Shown: positions 1-6,355 of the stretch, piece after piece
Position numbering within the stretch: position 1 is the stretch's first letter
Layout of the letters: each line of letters begins with the position of its first letter
DNA from: UBA1189 sp045126595
Lineage (GTDB): Bacteria; Bacteroidota; Bacteroidia; Bacteroidales; Bacteroidaceae
Assembly (NCBI GenBank): GCA_045126595.1
Contig: JBGVOS010000107.1
Coordinates: forward strand, 1 to 18,756
Direction of reading: 5' to 3'
DNA length: 18,756 nucleotides
The notes under the pieces: model-generated
Databases searched by the model: none
Seen by the model: only the letters and a program-made list of their open reading frames with translations
Told to the model about the DNA's origin: nothing
Made by a program: the position numbers and the translations under genes

Positions 1-283
1 GGTAGTAGTCGTAGTACGACACGTAGTACTCCACGGCATTGTGGGGGAAGAAGCTCTTCATCTCGCTATACAGCTGTGCCGCCAGCGTCTTGTTGTGGCT
101 GAGGATGAGGGTAGGGCGGTTGACGTTCTTGATGATGTTGGCAATGGTGAACGTCTTGCCCGAGCCCGTCACGCCCAGCAGCGTCTGTGCCGGCACACCG
201 CTGAGCACGCCCTCGGTGAGCTGTGCAATGGCCTCGGGCTGGTCGCCCATGGGCTGGTAGTCTGAGATGAGTTCAAATTCCAT
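1..283 (-). CDS. uvrB: UvrABC excinuclease subunit B, N-terminal part (cut by window edge)
   Basis: The first 94 residues read MEFELISDYQPMGDQPEAIA and continue into a Walker A loop, GVTGSGKT, at about residues 37-44. A helicase motif Ia-like stretch (LILSHNKTLAAQLY) and a Tyr-rich segment ending YYVSYYDYY follow. This is the UvrB start and the first part of its beta-hairpin region. UvrB is the ATP-dependent damage-verification subunit of nucleotide excision repair. It is loaded by UvrA and then recruits UvrC for incision. The start is the ATG complementary to 281-283, which gives the usual UvrB N-terminus. The rest of the gene lies beyond position 1. It is divergent from the small membrane protein at 428 and has its own canonical promoter at 309-339. 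Confidence 0.97.
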   Translation of the reverse strand, partial: MEFELISDYQPMGDQPEAIAQLTEGVLSGVPAQTLLGVTGSGKTFTIANIIKNVNRPTLILSHNKTLAAQLYSEMKSFFPHNAVEYYVSYYDYY

Positions 284-308
284 GCGTGCGATATATATTA
301 CAAGTCTA

Positions 309-339
309 CAAAATTAGTCATTTTACATAGAAGAACAAA
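309..339 (-). promoter_or_regulatory. Bacteroidetes-type promoter for uvrB
   Basis: On the minus strand a -33 TTTG (complement of 336-339) and a -7 TAATTTTG (complement of 309-316) are separated by exactly 19 bp. This is the Bacteroidetes primary sigma factor consensus. It lies about 25 bp upstream of the uvrB start. Confidence 0.8.
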
Positions 340-399
340 GAGAAGCCCCTTTTTTCGCGCTTTGAGCTATGGCTGAATGGATATATGCCGAAAATTTTG

Positions 400-407
400 T
401 ATCTTCG
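400..407 (+). promoter_or_regulatory. Probable -7 box for the small membrane protein
   Basis: TATCTTCG fits the Bacteroidetes -7 box TAnnTTTG with one T-to-C change. No TTTG is found at the -33 distance. It lies inside a 14-mer (TTTTGTATCTTCGC, 395-408) that recurs exactly upstream of the GH43 gene on the other strand. Transcription from here would begin around 414, which supports the ATG at 428 over the earlier in-frame ATG at 377. Confidence 0.45.
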
Positions 408-427
408 CTGAAAATAAGAAGCAGGTG

Positions 428-673
428 ATGACGATTGTATATATATTGATTTATTGGGCGGTGGCGGCCTTTGTGTTGCTCATACCTGAGATTTTTAATG
501 TTAATAACCGAAAGATTACATGGAAAGACTGGGTGCCGACCTTAATTTTTGCACCGTTGATTTTTCCGTTTTTCCTTATAGCGATAAAATATAGAGATGC
601 ATTGTATGACGTAAAGCAGAAGGATAAATCCACGGAAAAGTCTGCAGGAAAAAAGAAGAATGCGAAGAAATGA
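428..673 (+). CDS. Small two-helix membrane protein, unknown function
   Basis: This encodes 81 residues with two predicted membrane helices, at about residues 3-20 (IVYILIYWAVAAFVLLIP) and 35-53 (a Phe/Leu/Ile/Pro-rich segment). The short loop between them (NVNNRKITWKDW) is polar, and a strongly basic Lys-rich tail ends KSAGKKKNAKK. By the positive-inside rule the tail is probably cytoplasmic. I do not recognise the family. An in-frame ATG at 377 would add 17 residues, but it lies upstream of the probable -7 box at 400-407, so the ATG at 428 is preferred. The gene sits alone between divergent uvrB and the separately promoted manC-like gene. No function is assigned. Confidence 0.6.
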   Translation: MTIVYILIYWAVAAFVLLIPEIFNVNNRKITWKDWVPTLIFAPLIFPFFLIAIKYRDALYDVKQKDKSTEKSAGKKKNAKK

Positions 674-756
674 GAATGCGAGGTAGGGCCTCTGTTCAAG
701 AATAAGATTTTCAAATGATAAATTATTGATAGGGATAGAGAAAAAATGAATGTTTT

Positions 757-787
757 TTTGTTTTTCACTTACCTTGTACTATTTTTG
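757..787 (+). promoter_or_regulatory. Bacteroidetes-type promoter for the mannose-1-phosphate guanylyltransferase gene
   Basis: A -33 TTTG (757-760) and a -7 TATTTTTG (780-787) are separated by exactly 19 bp. The ATG at 815 is 27 bp downstream, so transcription should start near 794 with a short leader. Confidence 0.8.
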
Positions 788-814
788 CAATAGAAATTTA
801 TAAGAATCCATATC

Positions 815-1879
815 ATGGCATCAAACAACAATCATTTGGTGATAATGGCGGGCGGCATAGGCAGCCGCTTCTGGCCGATGAGTACGCAGGAGCGCCCCAA
901 GCAGTTTATCGATGTGATGGGCTGTGGACGTACGCTGATACAGCTGACTGCAGACCGTTTCGAGGGGGTATGTCCCAAGGAGAACATCTGGGTCGTTACC
1001 TCGGAGAAGTATGCCGAGACGGTGCGCGAGCAGTTGCCCGACATCCCCGTGGAGAATATCCTGAAGGAGCCATGCCGCCGCAATACGGCACCTTGCATCG
1101 CTTATGTGTGCTGGAAAATCAAGACGCGCAACCCCAAGGCCAATGTGGTGGTGACACCGAGCGACCATGTGGTGATGAACGTGAAGGAGTTTCAGCGGGT
1201 CATCACCTCGGCACTCGACTATACGCAACATTCCGATGCCATCCTCACCCTCGGCATGAAGCCTACACGCCCTGAGACGGGGTACGGATACATCGAGGCT
1301 GACCTGAGCAGTGCTTCGACATCGAATAAGGAGATATTCCGCGTGGACTCGTTCAAGGAGAAACCTGACGTGGAGACTGCAGAGAAATATATCCGACAGA
1401 ACAACTACTTCTGGAATGCGGGCATCTTCATTTGGAACGTGAATACCATCATCAATGCCTTCCGCATCTATCAGCCTGAGATTGCTGGGATATTCACTAA
1501 TCTGATGCCGCATTTCTATACAGAGAACGAGCAGAAGGAGATTGATGCACATTTCCCCGAGTGTCCCAATATCTCAGTGGACTATGCTATCCTGGAACAC
1601 TCCGACGAGATATACGTATTCCCTGCCGACTTCGGATGGAGCGATCTCGGTACATGGGGTTCGCTGCATGTGCAGATGGACAAGGACCTTGCTGGCAATG
1701 TGGCCATCGGTCCCGATATCACCCTTTATGAGAGCCGTAACTGTGTGGTACACACTGTACAGGAAAAGAAGGTGGTCATCATCGGACTCGACGGCTATAT
1801 CGTGGCCGAGAACGATGACCGACTGCTCATCTGTAAGCTGGAGGACGAACAGCGCATCAAGGAGTTCTCGGATAAGTAA
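815..1879 (+). CDS. manC: Mannose-1-phosphate guanylyltransferase (GDP-mannose pyrophosphorylase)
   Basis: This 354-residue nucleotidyltransferase makes GDP-mannose and PPi from GTP and mannose-1-phosphate. The product is a cytoplasmic precursor for GDP-fucose and for mannose-containing surface glycans. The pyrophosphorylase signature is at residues 13-31 (GGIGSRFWP, then ERPKQF). The family motifs EKPD, FWNAGIFIW and FGWSDLGTW follow in order. Its length matches stand-alone guanylyltransferases, since the C-terminal cupin phosphomannose isomerase domain of long ManC/AlgA proteins is absent. It is probably monocistronic, with a canonical promoter at 757-787 and a strong terminator at 1941-1977. 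No glycan operon is adjacent, which suggests a housekeeping role. The symbol is by function; manC versus another name is uncertain. Confidence 0.93.
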   Translation: MASNNNHLVIMAGGIGSRFWPMSTQERPKQFIDVMGCGRTLIQLTADRFEGVCPKENIWVVTSEKYAETVREQLPDIPVENILKEPCRRNTAPCIAYVCWKIKTRNPKANVVVTPSDHVVMNVKEFQRVITSALDYTQHSDAILTLGMKPTRPETGYGYIEADLSSASTSNKEIFRVDSFKEKPDVETAEKYIRQNNYFWNAGIFIWNVNTIINAFRIYQPEIAGIFTNLMPHFYTENEQKEIDAHFPECPNISVDYAILEHSDEIYVFPADFGWSDLGTWGSLHVQMDKDLAGNVAIGPDITLYESRNCVVHTVQEKKVVIIGLDGYIVAENDDRLLICKLEDEQRIKEFSDK

Positions 1880-1940
1880 GAGAAACAAAACAAACTGGTT
1901 TGTTTCGCATACGAGCAGGCTTGATTATGCATAGCCATAA

Positions 1941-1977
1941 GGGAAAACCCTCGAAAAAAAGAGGGTTTTCCCTTTTT
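1941..1977 (+). terminator. Intrinsic terminator after manC
   Basis: A perfect 12-bp stem (GGGAAAACCCTC, 1941-1952, with its complement at 1961-1972) has an 8-nt A-rich loop and is followed by a run of five T (1973-1977). A weaker inverted repeat, AAACAAAC-TG-GTTTGTTT, lies just upstream near 1888-1905. Confidence 0.93.
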
Positions 1978-2018
1978 ACGTTTAGGCGATTTCATTCTTT
2001 CGGGTAAATATATCTGCT

Positions 2019-2026
2019 TACCTTTG
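2019..2026 (+). promoter_or_regulatory. -7 box for the Ser/Arg-rich secreted protein
   Basis: TACCTTTG is a perfect Bacteroidetes -7 box. The -33 region is poor: only TTTC at 1998-2001, 17 bp away. The expected start of transcription near 2033 is about 40 nt before the ATG at 2074. Confidence 0.6.
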
Positions 2027-2073
2027 CATCAGAAATAACGCGAAAACGCAGATTGATTTTATTAACGAAAAAG

Positions 2074-3420
2074 ATGAAAGTTATGAAGAAGATGAGATTA
2101 GCCTTAATGTTTGTAGCCTTGGCAGCTATCAGTACGGAGAGTTTCGCAGCGATGAGTTTGACAGACATCCGTCGTGAAGCACGTTTCCTTACTGATCGTA
2201 TGGGACACGAGTTGGGACTCTCGAACCGTCAGTACAACGATGTGTATGAAATCAACTTTGATTTTCTTTATCAAGTGAACGAGGTGATAGATGATGTGGT
2301 ATACGGATACGACGATGCCATTGACTATTACTACTATCTGCTGGATGTACGTAACGAAGACCTCATGTATGTACTTCGCAACGCTCAGTACCGCAAGTTT
2401 GTGAACCGCGACTACTTCTATCGTCCTATATATATGGTAGGTCATACGTGGGGAATGCGTGTTTGGGACCGTTACACCGACCGCAACTACTTCTACTTCA
2501 GTGTTCCCACATGCTACCATACTTATGCAGGTGCCCACTATCGCATACATTTCGCTCACAGCTACTATGCTGGAATGTATACTCACAAGTTGTTTAGCGG
2601 CGCGTTCCGCCTGTGGGGTGGAGGCTATGATCACCACCATCACGATGGTTGGAAGTATATTGGAAAGAGGAAGCACACCTTCCCCGACAGTCGTCCCTGG
2701 AGTAATGCAAAGAACTATGAGAAGAGCCGTCGTGACCTTAAGGCTGGATTTGTAAACATCCCCTCACGTGATGCCAACAAGCGCGTAGTGAAGGTTGATT
2801 CTGAGGAGAATCGTCGTACAGCTGTGACTTCAAATACTCCTACCCGCACAAGCTCGAGTCGCTCAGAGACCACCAAGGGTACTACAAATAGTCGCACAAG
2901 TAGCACAGCTGCCTCAAGCAGTCGCAGTAGTGCCACTACAGCTACTCGCCGCGACAATGCATCAAGCACGAGCACTTCAAACCGCAGTACGGCAACTGTT
3001 CGTAGCAGTAACAATAACAGCAATAGCAATACAGCCGGTAGCTCTACTCGTCGTACTTCGACTACGGGAACTGCAGTAAAGAGTGACAATAAGTCTACAG
3101 GTTCGGTAAGTTCATCACGCTCCAGTTCGTCAAGTAGCTCACGCAGTAGCTCAACTTCGGCTTCAAGTTCGCGTAGTAGCAGCTCATCAAGCAAGAGCAG
3201 TGTATCAAGTAGTGCCAATCGTAGCAGTTCGTCAAGCAAAAGTAGTGTATCAGGAAGTCCAAGCCGTAGCTCATCAAGCCAAAGCTGTGTGTCAAGTAGC
3301 AGCCGCAGTAGCAATTCTTCAAGTAGTAGCGCTTCGCGCAGTGGTGGAAGCGGTTCTTCGAATAGAAGCAGTTCGTCAAGTAGTTCACGCAGCAGCAGTG
3401 GATCATCTCGTTCGAGATAA
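2074..3420 (+). CDS. Secreted protein with Spy-like N-terminus and long Ser/Arg-rich disordered tail
   Basis: This encodes 448 residues. A classical signal peptide (MKVMKKMRLALMFVALAAIS, cleavage probably after SFA at about residue 25) indicates export. Residues 27-200 are rich in Tyr, Phe and Asp. They begin with a helix pattern, TDRMGHELGLSNRQYNDVYE, reminiscent of the LTxxQ motif of CpxP/Spy-like periplasmic proteins. They end near a cluster of four His (GGGYDHHHHDGWKY) that could bind metal. Residues from about 250 to the end are low complexity, mostly Ser with regularly spaced Arg and some Thr, Asn and Lys (for example RSSSSSSRSSSGSSRSR), and are surely disordered and basic. Starts at 2083 and 2092 are also possible. 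I do not recognise a named family. The gene is monocistronic and convergent with the GH43 gene, sharing the terminator at 3432-3468. Confidence 0.85.
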   Translation: MKVMKKMRLALMFVALAAISTESFAAMSLTDIRREARFLTDRMGHELGLSNRQYNDVYEINFDFLYQVNEVIDDVVYGYDDAIDYYYYLLDVRNEDLMYVLRNAQYRKFVNRDYFYRPIYMVGHTWGMRVWDRYTDRNYFYFSVPTCYHTYAGAHYRIHFAHSYYAGMYTHKLFSGAFRLWGGGYDHHHHDGWKYIGKRKHTFPDSRPWSNAKNYEKSRRDLKAGFVNIPSRDANKRVVKVDSEENRRTAVTSNTPTRTSSSRSETTKGTTNSRTSSTAASSSRSSATTATRRDNASSTSTSNRSTATVRSSNNNSNSNTAGSSTRRTSTTGTAVKSDNKSTGSVSSSRSSSSSSSRSSSTSASSSRSSSSSSKSSVSSSANRSSSSSKSSVSGSPSRSSSSQSCVSSSSRSSNSSSSSASRSGGSGSSNRSSSSSSSRSSSGSSRSR

Positions 3421-3431
3421 ATGATAAAATG

Positions 3432-3468
3432 AAAATAACAGCAGCATCTCTGATGCTGCTGTTATTTT
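3432..3468. terminator. Bidirectional terminator between convergent genes
   Basis: A perfect 17-bp stem (AAAATAACAGCAGCATC, 3432-3448, with its complement at 3452-3468) has a 3-nt loop. A-runs on the left and T-runs on the right make it usable in both directions. It sits 12 bp after the Ser/Arg-rich gene and 17 bp beyond the stop of the GH43 gene. Confidence 0.88.
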
Positions 3469-3489
3469 ATGTCTTGCTGTTATTTTATG
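3457..3489 (+). repeat. 15-bp direct repeat overlapping the terminator and the GH43 stop codon
   Basis: TGCTGTTATTTTATG occurs at 3457-3471 and again at 3475-3489, an 18-bp period. The first copy is the right arm of the terminator. The second supplies the stop codon and last bases of the minus-strand GH43 gene. Confidence 0.8.
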
Positions 3490-4516
3490 GAATATATCTC
3501 TCTCCTACCACGAGCTTATCACCTGAGAGGTCTACTTTGAATAGGTGCGGAATACGGATATAATGTCCTACATCGCGGTGGCTATGTACTGACATTAACC
3601 ATTGTCCATGGAGATCTTGGAACAGCATGCCATGTCCGAAGTTGGGCGGTGTGATAGGGGTGAGCTCTTGTACCCATGGTCCGTCAAGTTTACCAGTGGT
3701 AGAGTAGGCGACTCCTTGCGTATAGACATTATATATCCAACTGGTCCATATCATGCCGAGACGACCTGTTGCTGTACGGAAAAGCCAGGGCCCGTCGGTT
3801 ACACGATTGGGCACGTCTTTTCCGTCAATTTTTTCACGGCTCCAGGGTGAGTCGCTGGCACGGAACAGTACTTTTCCTTCACCTATTGAACCGCTGAGGT
3901 CGGGTTTCAATTCTATCTTCTCCATTGTTCCGTTGAGGTTCTGTAGCCATTCGCCACAATATACCATATAGGGTTTTCCATCAGTATCAATCCAGAATGT
4001 ACCGTCGAGTGTAGGCGTGTGGTCGGGAAGGTAGGTTGGGTCGGTCATGGGAGTGTAGGGCCCCTCGGGTTTGTCACTCACAAGTATATGGCTGGCACGG
4101 CGAGGGATGACATTGCCCGCAACTGTGTCAATCTTTATGGCATTGTTTGTGAAGGTGGCAAAGTAATAGTATTTACCATTGTAGTGGTGTAACTCGGCTG
4201 CCCATATCTCGGGGTGGCGTCCCATCCAAGAGTTGCTATCGGTCATGGCCACATGGTAAGGACCTTCCCAACGCGCAAGGTCACGGCTTTTCCATAGACG
4301 GCCTCCTGTGCCGGTCATATAATACATGTTGGTGGCTTTGTCTGCAAGGATGCATGGGTCGCTCAAGCGGATAGAGTCGAGGGGGATGTCGGTCCGGAAC
4401 CCTCGTGCTTTGCGTATTTCCTGTGTTGTGATGTTGGTTCGATTGGTATCCTCTTTTTTATTGTTGCAGGTGCTGAATAGGAGTAGGACTGCAAGGAAAA
4501 GTGTCGCTTTTTTCAT
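3485..4516 (-). CDS. GH43-type glycoside hydrolase lipoprotein (arabinosidase/xylosidase-like)
   Basis: This encodes 343 residues. A lipoprotein signal ends at LFSTC, so Cys17 should be lipidated and the enzyme anchored to a membrane, likely facing the periplasm or cell surface. Five-bladed beta-propeller GH43 motifs appear in order. SDPCILAD places the likely general base at Asp53. WAAELHHYNGKYYYFA is at 105-120. The segment PTLDGTFWID puts the pKa-modulating residue at Asp171. TDGPWLFR is at 240-247, with Asp241 where the family usually has the acid Glu. GHGMLF at 294-299 has the propeller His. GH43 enzymes cleave alpha-L-arabinofuranosyl or beta-xylosyl bonds in plant glycans, but the exact substrate cannot be read here. 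There is no SusC/SusD pair nearby, so it is not part of a visible polysaccharide utilisation locus. Confidence 0.85.
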   Translation of the reverse strand: MKKATLFLAVLLLFSTCNNKKEDTNRTNITTQEIRKARGFRTDIPLDSIRLSDPCILADKATNMYYMTGTGGRLWKSRDLARWEGPYHVAMTDSNSWMGRHPEIWAAELHHYNGKYYYFATFTNNAIKIDTVAGNVIPRRASHILVSDKPEGPYTPMTDPTYLPDHTPTLDGTFWIDTDGKPYMVYCGEWLQNLNGTMEKIELKPDLSGSIGEGKVLFRASDSPWSREKIDGKDVPNRVTDGPWLFRTATGRLGMIWTSWIYNVYTQGVAYSTTGKLDGPWVQELTPITPPNFGHGMLFQDLHGQWLMSVHSHRDVGHYIRIPHLFKVDLSGDKLVVGERYIP

Positions 4517-4548
4517 AAGTGAATAGACTTTTTATGTGCATGTGGATG

Positions 4549-4556
4549 CGAAGATA
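4549..4556 (-). promoter_or_regulatory. Probable -7 box for the GH43 gene
   Basis: On the minus strand this reads TATCTTCG, inside the same 14-mer TTTTGTATCTTCGC (complement of 4548-4561) found before the small membrane protein at 395-408. No TTTG is present at the -33 distance. It lies 32 bp upstream of the GH43 start. Confidence 0.45.
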
Positions 4557-4592
4557 CAAAACTTTATTTATTCTTTTATGATGTCGTGTAAT

Positions 4593-4642
4593 AAAAAGAA
4601 CTCGCGTCTGATACGATGGTATCCAACGCGAGTCTTCTTTTT
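4593..4642 (-). terminator. Terminator of the ilvBNC operon
   Basis: The outer stem ACTCGCGT/ACGCGAGT (4600-4607 with 4626-4633) encloses an inner stem GATAC/GTATC (4610-4614 with 4619-4623) across a CT/CA internal loop. A-rich and T-rich flanks (4593-4597, 4638-4642) give U-runs in either direction. It lies about 95 nt past the ilvC stop. Confidence 0.85.
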
Positions 4643-4737
4643 AATTTATTACTTAGTTATGCCAGTATTTACTGCCAAGACTAATTGCTTGCTCGGCATA
4701 ACCCAAGTGTGACTTGGTTCTGCTCTTGCAGCGCTGC
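4643..4737 (-). other. Structured 3' untranslated region of ilvC
   Basis: Between the ilvC stop and the terminator lie three inverted repeats. GCAGCGCTGC (4728-4737, a perfect palindrome touching the stop codon) is first. CCAAGT/ACTTGG (4703-4708 with 4712-4717) is second. GTTATGCC/GGCATAAC (4656-4663 with 4695-4702) is third and encloses 31 nt. No open frame of note is present. It could be a stabilising 3' end or the source of a processed small RNA. Function is unknown. Confidence 0.45.
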
Positions 4738-5781
4738 TTAGTTGTTCTCGGGACGGAGCTTGCGAACAACGGCACCGGTCTGCCACATCTCGCTCTCGCG
4801 GAGGGCACGGAGCTCCTCTTCGAGCTTCTCGCGGTAGTCGGGCTTTGAGTTGCTGTCGATAGAAATCTGAGCCTCGTTGCCAGTCTTCACGCTCTCGTAG
4901 AGCTGCTCCATAACGGGCTTGATAGCATCGTGGAACGGACCCATCCAGTCGAGGGCACCGCGCTGTGCTGTGGTAGAGCAGTTGGCATACATCCAGTCCA
5001 TACCGTTCTTGGCGAAGAGGGGCATGAGTGACTGTGTGAGCTCCTCAACGGTCTCGTTGAATGCCTCAGAAGGTGTGTGGCCATTCTCGCGGAGTACTTC
5101 GTACTGAGCAAGGAGCAAGCCCTGGATAGCACCCATCAGTGAACCGCGCTCACCGGTGAGGTCAGAGTATACCTCGCGCTTGAAGGTGGTCTCGAACAGG
5201 TAGCCTGAACCTACACCGATACCGAGAGCGATACAACGCTCGAAAGCACGGCCGGTAGCATCCTGGAAGATAGCGTATGAAGAGTTCAAACCACGACCCT
5301 CGAGGAACATGGTACGGAGTGATGTACCTGAACCCTTGGGGGCGATGAGGATAACGTCTACATCAGCGGGAGGAACGATGCCTGTGCGCTCTTTGTAGGT
5401 AACGGCGAAGCCGTGTGAGAAGTAAAGTGCCTTGCCGGGGGTGAGGTGCTTCTTGATGGTGGGCCAGCAAGCAATCTGAGCAGCGTCAGAGAGCAATACC
5501 TGGATGATGGTAGCACGCTCGCAAGCCTCCTCGATGCTGAAGAGGGTCTCGCCGGGTACCCATCCGTCGGCTACAGCCTTGTCGTATGTCTTGCCTTCGC
5601 GCTGACCAACGATTACGTTGAAACCATTGTCGCGGAGGTTGAGTGACTGGCCGGGGCCCTGTACACCATAGCCGATAACGGCGATAGTCTCGTTCTTCAA
5701 TACCTCGCGGGCTTTCTCCAAGGGGAATTCATCTCTGGTAACGACGGTTTCTTCTACACCGCCAAAATTCATTTTTGCCAT
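4738..5781 (-). CDS. ilvC: Ketol-acid reductoisomerase, class I
   Basis: This 347-residue enzyme catalyses the second common step of isoleucine and valine synthesis. It isomerises and reduces acetolactate or acetohydroxybutyrate to the dihydroxy acid, using NADPH and Mg2+. The Rossmann motif is IAVIGYGVQGPGQSLNLRDN at about residues 34-53. The cofactor-specificity loop GQREGKT follows, then the C-terminal knotted-domain motif SDLTGERGSLMGAIQG with its metal-binding acidic residues. NETVEELTQSLMPL supplies a further conserved Glu. The length fits the short class I form. It is the last gene of the operon, 26 bp after ilvN, and is followed by a structured 3' region and terminator. Confidence 0.97.
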   Translation of the reverse strand: MAKMNFGGVEETVVTRDEFPLEKAREVLKNETIAVIGYGVQGPGQSLNLRDNGFNVIVGQREGKTYDKAVADGWVPGETLFSIEEACERATIIQVLLSDAAQIACWPTIKKHLTPGKALYFSHGFAVTYKERTGIVPPADVDVILIAPKGSGTSLRTMFLEGRGLNSSYAIFQDATGRAFERCIALGIGVGSGYLFETTFKREVYSDLTGERGSLMGAIQGLLLAQYEVLRENGHTPSEAFNETVEELTQSLMPLFAKNGMDWMYANCSTTAQRGALDWMGPFHDAIKPVMEQLYESVKTGNEAQISIDSNSKPDYREKLEEELRALRESEMWQTGAVVRKLRPENN

Positions 5782-5807
5782 AATTCTTTAGATTTATGAT
5801 TGGTTAT

Positions 5808-6341
5808 TTATGCTTTATTTATTTTCTCTAAATATTCGTTCACATGTTCTGCTGTGTCGCGTGTCACGGCGATACGGCCCGAACTTACGTACTGTAGTAC
5901 ACAGTCGAAGGCGTCAAGCTCGGTGCGCAAGGCGATAATCTCGTCGGTTACGCCCGACTTCTCCACTACGGCATACACCGCGTTGGCCTCCATGATGCGT
6001 GCTCCGTAGCGACGGATGGTCTTCGAGATGAGTGGGTTTTCGAGCAGTTTTGGGGTAGACACCTTCAAGAGTGCCACCTCCTGCATGAATATCTCATGAT
6101 CGAGGTAGTAGTGTGCCTGCAGTACGTCCACCTTCTTTTCTATCTGCTTGGTTACCTTGCTCATGGTGTCCTCATCGCTCCATGCGGTGATGGTGTAGCG
6201 GTGAAGGCCTTTGATGGACGATGCCGAGGTGTTGAGGCTCTCGATGTTGATCTGTCGGCGAGTAAACACGGCGGTAATCTGGTTGAGCAGACCGGCGATG
6301 TTCTCTGAGTGTACAATCAGCGTATATAGTTTCTTTTCCAT
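5808..6341 (-). CDS. ilvN: Acetolactate synthase regulatory (small) subunit
   Basis: This encodes 177 residues. The N-terminal ACT domain begins MEKKLYTLIVHSENIAGLLN and covers about residues 1-75 (NIESLNTSASSIKG, then HRYTITA). An acetolactate synthase small-subunit C-terminal domain follows (EVALLKVST, then FDCVLQYVSSGRIAVTR). The subunit activates IlvB and confers valine feedback inhibition. The start at 6341 is chosen because it gives the conserved N-terminus immediately before the ACT strand. An in-frame ATG at 6362 would overlap the ilvB stop. Spacing is 14 bp after ilvB and 26 bp before ilvC, so translation is probably coupled within one operon. Confidence 0.95.
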   Translation of the reverse strand: MEKKLYTLIVHSENIAGLLNQITAVFTRRQINIESLNTSASSIKGLHRYTITAWSDEDTMSKVTKQIEKKVDVLQAHYYLDHEIFMQEVALLKVSTPKLLENPLISKTIRRYGARIMEANAVYAVVEKSGVTDEIIALRTELDAFDCVLQYVSSGRIAVTRDTAEHVNEYLEKINKA

Positions 6342-6355
6342 ATCGTTATAGTGTA

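Noticed and set aside
821..1552. A 243-residue minus-strand frame opposite the manC-like gene
   Set aside because: The plus-strand gene has complete family motifs, a consensus promoter and a terminator. The antisense frame has none.
1888..1905. AAACAAAC-TG-GTTTGTTT inverted repeat before the manC terminator as a second terminator
   Set aside because: It has a two-base loop, an all-AT-rich stem and no T-run. The hairpin at 1941-1977 is clearly the terminator.
2715..3314. A long Leu/Arg/Glu-rich open frame on the minus strand opposite the Ser-rich tail
   Set aside because: It is the complement of biased Ser codons (AGC/AGT/TCA read as GCT/ACT/TGA-free Leu and Glu codons). The plus frame has a signal peptide, promoter and terminator.
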